A DNA stretch of 64,000 nucleotides from Ancylostoma caninum (Eukaryota; Nematoda; Chromadorea; Rhabditida; Ancylostomatidae). Positions 57,940-64,000 of the stretch are shown in pieces. A program made the translations under genes and the position numbers. Under the pieces are notes generated by a model. The model was not told the DNA's origin. It searched no databases and saw only the letters and a list, made by a program, of their open reading frames with translations. The stretch lies in NCBI GenBank assembly GCA_037903475.1, contig JBAJFG010000384.1:2929001-2993000 (forward strand), written 5' to 3'. The number at the start of each line of letters is the position of its first letter. Position 1 is the first letter of the stretch.

Positions 57940-58110
57940 GAACTTGTTACTACAGGTCAGCAACTGAATAGCAACCGAATAGCACCCATGGTAGCCCTAA
58001 TACCACTGTATGGCGCCCATCTCACGGATTGAAGCCGAGATGACATGCGGCTGCAATCCCTATTGGGTTCGGCTCCGATCCGGAGAATGTCTGAGCACTT
58101 ATTTCGGTCA
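57940..58110. repeat. Dispersed repeat, inverted relative of 52900-53070
   Basis: See 52900-53070. Here the reading is GCAACTGAATAGCAACCGAA ... GGGTTCGGCTCCGATCCG ... GAATGTCTGAGCA. Confidence 0.6.
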
Positions 58111-58313
58111 GTTGCTGAGGTTATTCATGTAGTTTGTAGTTTCACTGATAGACTCAGACTCAGATAAGAAGCCAAGCGCTGAAGAAATTCTGGGCACTGG
58201 ATGAATGAAAGGTCGTCTATTATTGGTCAACTTTTTAATTGCTCTTCAAGGTGCATGGCGATCATCGGAATTCAAGAATCCTAATGACTCTACGTACAGA
58301 GATCGTAATTTCG

Positions 58314-58787
<474 letters not shown>

Positions 58788-58849
58788 TATATTCTCCAAC
58801 ATTCGTGCTGCTGCTGCGCAGCCCTCACCGGCGCACCCTTATCATACCG

Positions 58850-58945
58850 TTGAATACGACTCCAGGCATTTTCCCCACTGTTGGTGTGATAAGTGTGCGC
58901 CGGCGTCGAAAAGTGGGGACCCTCTGGAGACGGGTTCAACTCCAG
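58850..58945. repeat. CA-linked dispersed repeat
   Basis: TTGGTGTGATAAGTGTG, GTCGAAAAGTGGGGAC and TGGAGACGGGTTCAAC correspond to GGTGTGATAAGG, GTCCAAAAGTGGGGAAAC and TGGAGTCGGGTCCAAT at 34541-34600. Confidence 0.7.
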
Positions 58946-59147
58946 TTTGCACTGATTCGGTCACTTTGTACTGTTTACATCCACCACAGCCATTCAAGAT
59001 GCGTTACAGCGTATGATTGGAAAGGAGCTGACAATAATTGGTGAATGTGTCCGTGAGGCATGCGCTGCGGTAAAAATATTTCTTCGTGATAGAGGATATT
59101 GCCAGTTCGTCCACCTTCAGTCTCCTATGTGGGCAATGAAAATATGC

Positions 59148-59215
59148 GAGCGAAGCGAGCATCAAGAGAGGTCTTGAATTCAGGCGTGAACCGGGCGGCC
59201 AGACTAGTATTATTG
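59148..59215. repeat. Dispersed repeat shared with 35088-35160
   Basis: ATGCGAGCGAAGCGAGCATC followed by GGGCGGCCAGACTAG. It lies 362 bp past the CA tract. Confidence 0.7.
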
Positions 59216-60238
59216 ATCACGGGGATTCGATTTTTGTCTTGATTTCACTTCCTAAAGCAGATAGCGGTGAAATCTGTAGGAGAAAACCCCCATAGGTGAC
59301 CAGCGCAATTCCATTGTGTTTAAAGTTGCTTCGCAGCGTTTCGAATTCCCAAGGATTCGCTTCCGCGTAACACTCAGTTCGGTCACAAGCTGAGTGCAAA
59401 ATTTACGACACTCGATCGTTTTCGTCCACTTGAAGTCAAGACGTCCGCAAGGCAGCCCTGAGGCTGCGTTGGTGATGACGCATTGGGGCGCATCCGATAT
59501 GTCAACGAACGATGTAGCGTTGTGACACGATGAGCAAGCAAAACCCGTTCGGAAGCTTGACCGAGTTTTCCCAGCCAGCCGCTTAGTTATTAAATCGGGC
59601 GGTGTTTGTCACTTTGGATGTTTTAATGTGCTTTTTCTTGCTGTAATCTATGCAGACGTGAGGTAAGACAGATTATTTTGCTCAGAGGAGCAAAGTTCTG
59701 AAGGTATTAGAGAAAGAGAGGACGCGGAAAATGATGCGATATTCGGGAAGACAGGGTAGTAATGCGGCACAAACACCCAAATATCGTCTTTTTCTGGAAG
59801 GACTATTGTTGGGCGGACCTCGATTGTGGATAAATGAAGCAAAGACGCATAGCTTTAGCCATCAAACAAAAATGCAAAAATGCTCGTAAGGTGGGACGAA
59901 TTCAATAGAAAACCAAGAGCTCTGCCACCGATCTCAATACCTATAAAGCTTGAGAAGTTAGCAGACGTATGTGCGTATAATGTTTCCAAATAGCTTTCAA
60001 ACGTGTTCTTCTTGAGTGCGGGGGGAGGGTGGGGGGGGGGGGTGGGGGAGCGGCCGTAGTTAGGTGAACCGAAGGACGTGATAAAGCCATACATCACCGT
60101 AGGTTCTTGGGATTTGCGCACCGGATCCTCAAACGAACCCTCCTACTTTTTTCACAATTTTGGTGGGCATAATTCGATTTTGTGGGGCGAGAAGGTCGCG
60201 ATTTTGGCGTGCTAGCTGCGGTGAGTCTTTTTGCTCAA
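59216..60238. other. Unassigned; G-rich patch at 60019-60049
   Basis: The G-rich stretch has runs of 5 to 10 G separated by T or A. No gene was recognised. Confidence 0.5.
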
Positions 60239-60899
60239 AGGCAGCGTCCCACCTCAAGATCGTTTTTGAGATCTCAACGTGAAAAGAATCTCCAAGAGCT
60301 GATGATCACAACGCTATACGTGATTCTATGCAAGATTGCTGAAAAAACCCCATTTCCGAGCTACAATTTTTAAGGAGCCTTTGGGCGGAGCGGGGGGCGG
60401 AGCTGAGAAACTTTCCGAATAATTCACTCCAGGAAACGCACCTTCTGAGGAAATTCATATTCCTCGTGAGAGTTGCTCATCAATTCCCCAATGGAATAGA
60501 AAGTGCGCCCCATTTGTGACGAGCAAGGGAATAAGTTGGACGGAATCATTGAAATCCCGCATTGGTTCCAGAGTCAAGACGGAATTGCAGGGTTTCCGGA
60601 CCGTGAACTCCTTTGCTAGTCATGCAGGAAAGACAGTTTCTATTCTGTTAAGAAGTTCATGAGGAACTCTCGCGAGGAATATGAATTTCCTCAGAAGGTG
60701 CGTTTCCTGGAGTGAATTATTCGGAAAGTTTCTCAGCTCCGCCCCGCGCTCCGCCCAAGGGCTCCTCATAATTTGGGGCTCGGAAATGGGGTTTCTCGGC
60801 AGTCTTGCATGGAATCACATATACCGTTGTGATCACCAGCTCCTGGGGATTCTTTTCACTTTGAGATCTCGGAAACGATCTCGGGGTGGGATGCTGCCT
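60239..60899. mobile_element. AGGCAG-ended long foldback element (661 bp)
   Basis: The ends are AGGCAGCGTCCCACCTCAAG and, at the right, TCGGGGTGGGATGCTGCCT. Arms of roughly 235 bp are inverted copies, sharing GGAAACGCACCTTCTGAGGA, GTGATTCTATGCAAGA-type text, and AACTTTCCGAATAATTCACT with their inverses. The right flank is TTAA and the left flank TCAA, so the TTAA target is nearly preserved. No coding sequence lies in the 180-bp centre. Confidence 0.88.
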
Positions 60900-60903
60900 T
60901 TAA

Positions 60904-61201
60904 GGTGACTAATCCAATTAAAGGCAACAGTAAAGCCTTTGATATCCCTCAAAAAAATTCTCTACGAACTGAATTTTACGAGCAGGGTTGCTGATTGCAA
61001 GTGTGGAATCCCTCGTTTGGCAAGATCTGAGCTTCGACGTGCGCTAGAAGTAGGTATGTGCACATATCAGTGATGTTTTCCTGTTTCTTATAATGAATCA
61101 GGTTGTCAAATAAGATTGTTTTTCTTTTTCTTCGTTCGTTGTGGCATGCATTGCAGCACACGGGTCCGGCAAGATGTGGTGGGCGGGGCTTTACAGCTGA
61201 A
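60904..61201. other. Unassigned spacer
   Basis: Nothing recognised. Confidence 0.4.
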
Positions 61202-62013
61202 AGGTGTGTCGCCTCGTCTTCGTGTTTGAGGTTTCAGCGGATTGGGCATCTCGACAAGCTGAATCCAGCGGTATCGGTAAATTGTCTCAAAACGGTCTTT
61301 AAAGGCAGAGGGTCACCTCGTTCTGCCTGTTTGATTTACCAACATATCCTAGACCTTCTCATCATGTTGATCCCTGGGATATACATCAACAGGCACAGAA
61401 GCGACGAAATCTCCATTTTTGAAAGGCTCGAACTGGATAAAAGTTTGGAGCCCGGAGGCGGATCGCTCCAAGCTGTGCTGGCTGCCTGCCACGGCTGCCG
61501 CGTCGGTCAACGAGTCTTGGCGTGTCCAACCGATAAGATCAACGGCTTCACATGTCAACTCGGGTTGGCAAACTGTTACAGACCCCGTCCTGGAAGACGG
61601 GTTTATAGACCATTCTGAGACAATTTATGTACACCGTTGGAACCACCGCGCCGAGTAGATGCAGAATCTGCTGTTAGCTGAACTACGAAAATGAGGTGGG
61701 CCCCTGCCTTTAAGCCCGTCTTCCGGGACGGGGTCTGTAACAGTTTGCTAACCCGAGTTGACGTGTGAAGCCGTTGATCTTATCGATTGAACACGCCGAG
61801 ACTCGTTGGTCGACGCTGTAGCCGTGGCAGGCAGCTAGCACAGCTTGGAGCGATCCGCCTCCGAGCTCCAAAAATGTACCCAGTTCGACCTCTTGAAAAA
61901 TGGGCTTTCATCACTTTTGAGCCTGGTGAAGAACATTACTGGGATCAACATGGAGGGAACATCTAGGATATGTTGATATCACCTACATGCGAAACGACTT
62001 GGCGCCCCTGCCT
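61202..62013 (-). mobile_element. TTAA-type MITE, family copy 4, carrying a nested copy
   Basis: The outer element is diverged: its left end is AGGTGTGTCGCCTCGTC, its right end GGCGCCCCTGCCT. Its interior, AACCCGAGTTGACGTGTGAA and so on, is oriented like copies 1 and 3. The outer element is split at the position equivalent to GTCGTTAAACCCG of copy 3, where a second family member entered at TTAA. Without the insert it is about 401 bp. Confidence 0.8.
61303..61709 (+). mobile_element. TTAA-flanked MITE, family copy 5, nested in copy 4 (407 bp)
   Basis: Perfect TTAA on both sides (61299-61302, 61710-61713). The ends are AGGCAGAGGGTCACCTCG and GAGGTGGGCCCCTGCCT. Its interior closely matches 25501-25899 in the same orientation and is inverted relative to the outer copy, creating a large inverted repeat. 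Confidence 0.9.
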
Positions 62014-62017
62014 CTGA

Positions 62018-64000
62018 CCGCAGCGCCCAAGCCCACCTGTAGTGATCGGCAGCTGTCTATCTCTCCTCAATAAACTTGGTTATTTTGAAAAGAAGAAAGG
62101 TACGGACGTGTTCGACAACCTACAAAACAGCAACGTTTCTGGTGGTCGCTAGCCCACTAAAGCCTAGAGAATCCACCTTTGGGAACCTATACATATGTGT
62201 ACTAAATAAAAACGCAGAAGATTCCACTACCCTTCGACTGCACAGGAGAAACGCCACAGGAGAATAGAGCTTGGGTTACAAAGTGCGGGTAGAACGTTTC
62301 GGGGACCATCAAAATTAGTAATCGTTGAGAGGTGTGAATAGTTGTCTAAGAAGTGCAAACTTTGCGATTCGCTAATTCATCCAACTGTCTAATCACAGAG
62401 CGCGATCGCACCACCTTTTTTTGTACATCGCTTCACAGCGTTACTGGCTGCTTAAGCATGCAGATGCGTCTGCTTTAATTTTGGCTTCATTGATGGGACT
62501 CACTCGCTTTATGAAGCTAGTCAATCCCAATATCGTTCAAATGTTCTGCGCTCGATTTTGAATCATGATGATGTTTACAGGGAGGATGTCGATTCCTCAT
62601 CAGAAGATGATCAGTTCCCGTACTCAGCTTCTCACAGAAGCCTTAAACATGAAATAGTCAATAGTAATTTTTCCCATCAGAAATTGTAATCGGGAGCACG
62701 GGACATCGTGATTTAGCCGTGCTGTGTAGTTCCCGTGGAAGTGACCAGGAACTGGTTTGCTAGAGAGATGTGGGATGTTTTTTCAGTTGTAAAAATGAAC
62801 AGCCACTTATGAATATCAACAATGACTGGGTCCTTTGAGCAAGCTCGTGCGACACACGAGTTTTTCTCAGGCGCTCATCGCAGACCTTAACGCGAAGGTC
62901 CACAGATACGTAACTTCATGGGAGCAGGAATTAATCGTGGACAACGTAGCAATCTCATGGTGCACACAAAGTGTTGGGAGAGGTTGCCTGGTCAGGCTGA
63001 TCTCGCTCTCCGTGGGAGAGCTGATCAGCGCCGCATCAACGAGTTTTTCGCCTCGTTCTTTATGTGGGAACGGGCTAAGCCATCACTGGACTCGCTCCGC
63101 AGTGTCCATCGTGTCCTTATCTGTTTGCTGTCTTTCTTCCGCTCTCCAGTGAGATCCCCATGTTTTTCTTTGGCTCGTGATTGTTTATGTCACCCTTTAT
63201 TGAGGCTTTCGTGCGAGGAATTAGAATTCGATTGAACATGCAATATGAAGGCATTCTAGGGTTAGAAAGGCTCTCGAGGAAGCATTTCTGTGACAATACT
63301 ATTCATTTCAAAGTACTATCAACATATCGCATTCAAGTTCTGAGTATAGACGATGGGATGAACACTGGTTCATTTGTTTTTAATCCAAAGTGAACGGGTA
63401 ATCCAGGTACCAGCGCCGGGCGCAGATGTGCTAAGCCAGGCTGGCGTGGGAAAACAGTAGCCACTCCGGCACCCCAGGACTCGGATGGTATGATAAAGAT
63501 ACTAAAAACAAGAACAATAATCTCCGTGTTCAACAGTAAAAAAGAAATATTTGAATGAATAATGATAAAACTAAGCAGTTAGTGATGTGGAATTTTCATT
63601 TGTTTTATGAAATAGTTTTGGGAATTTGAAGACTCACTTTTGGAGGTGGGGCTGGGGATGAAATGTGGGTCCGCCACCGTTTGAGAATCTGCATCAGCCA
63701 TTGACTGTCGGTGTCCGGCCCAGGGCACAGCACAATGTGGTCACTCGAGATTGGGGACTACTAAATCCAGTCACACTCAGAAGTAGGTTACTAAGCCCAA
63801 CAATGAAATTTGAGCTAGTTCGTAAGGTTCGTGGAGATTTTGGTGCAATTTATCTCTAATCCAAGCTGAAACCCTCGAAGAACTAATCACTGCCGGGAAC
63901 TGTCAGAACCTCCTAGAAGTGGCTCGAACTTGTTAAAGGATCCGTCAGAACTAGAAGATTGTCATCGGAGCACGTTTTTATCCCAACCCCGAAAATTTTC
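62018..64000. other. Unassigned; weak open stretch at 62835-63235
   Basis: Two plus-strand frames of about 105 codons overlap at 62835-63235. One includes DQRRINEFFASFFMWERAKP. I recognise no family and see no clear splice sites, so no gene is called. The rest shows nothing. Confidence 0.4.

Noticed and set aside
62835..63235. Two overlapping 105-codon frames
   Set aside because: No family recognised and no splice signals. It was considered as a transposase fragment, but no catalytic motif is visible.

Overview
The window is eukaryotic, repeat-dominated intergenic DNA, most likely from a nematode. The best organism clue is an exact match at 40021-40042 to the 22-nt nematode SL1 spliced leader. 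The mix of decayed elements (CR1 LINE, Penelope-like, BEL/Pao-like gag, piggyBac) and many short foldback elements would suit a strongylid such as a hookworm, but that placement is inference. I found no intact host protein-coding gene, no tRNA or rRNA, and nothing bacterial.

Layout. From 1 to 22 kb: largely unassigned sequence with non-autonomous DNA elements. These are a TA-flanked foldback (4455-4918), a hAT-type MITE with a perfect 8-bp target duplication (5344-5622), a TA-flanked 706-bp element (6225-6930), a TAA-flanked MITE (9311-9548), the first member of a TTAA-flanked family (9806-10225), and two abutting inverted-repeat elements (20338-21812). From 22 to 27 kb: a minus-strand gag relic with zinc knuckles, a leader-like tandem repeat, a possible LTR piece with an inverted relative at 26.7 kb, another TTAA element, and a fresh 151-bp tandem duplication. 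From 30 to 36 kb: more TTAA elements and a (TG)n-linked repeat.

The densest part is 36-48.5 kb. A Penelope-like element (36178-39230, minus) has its GIY-YIG nuclease domain before the reverse transcriptase, the permuted (Naiad-like) order, and the nuclease is split by a 178-bp TA-flanked MITE. The SL1 match and a decayed piggyBac transposase (40118-41690, plus) follow. A CR1-type LINE (43640-48465, minus) is interrupted by a 464-bp foldback at a TTAA inside the RT and by a 2,011-bp element with a perfect 9-bp duplication between endonuclease and RT. The 2-kb element carries a minisatellite and a (CA)n tract. From 48.5 to 64 kb: mostly unassigned, with several inverted-repeat elements, TTCGAA-rich tracts, a 472-bp uninterrupted (CA)236 tract, a 661-bp foldback, and a TTAA element nested inside an older member of its own family (61202-62013).

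The genes here do not form a pathway. The window is a record of transposition, and the nested insertions give relative ages. The most useful observations are the SL1 sequence beside the piggyBac relic, the permuted Penelope element, the TTAA-targeting MITE superfamily, and splice-site-like motifs in one of its foldback members.
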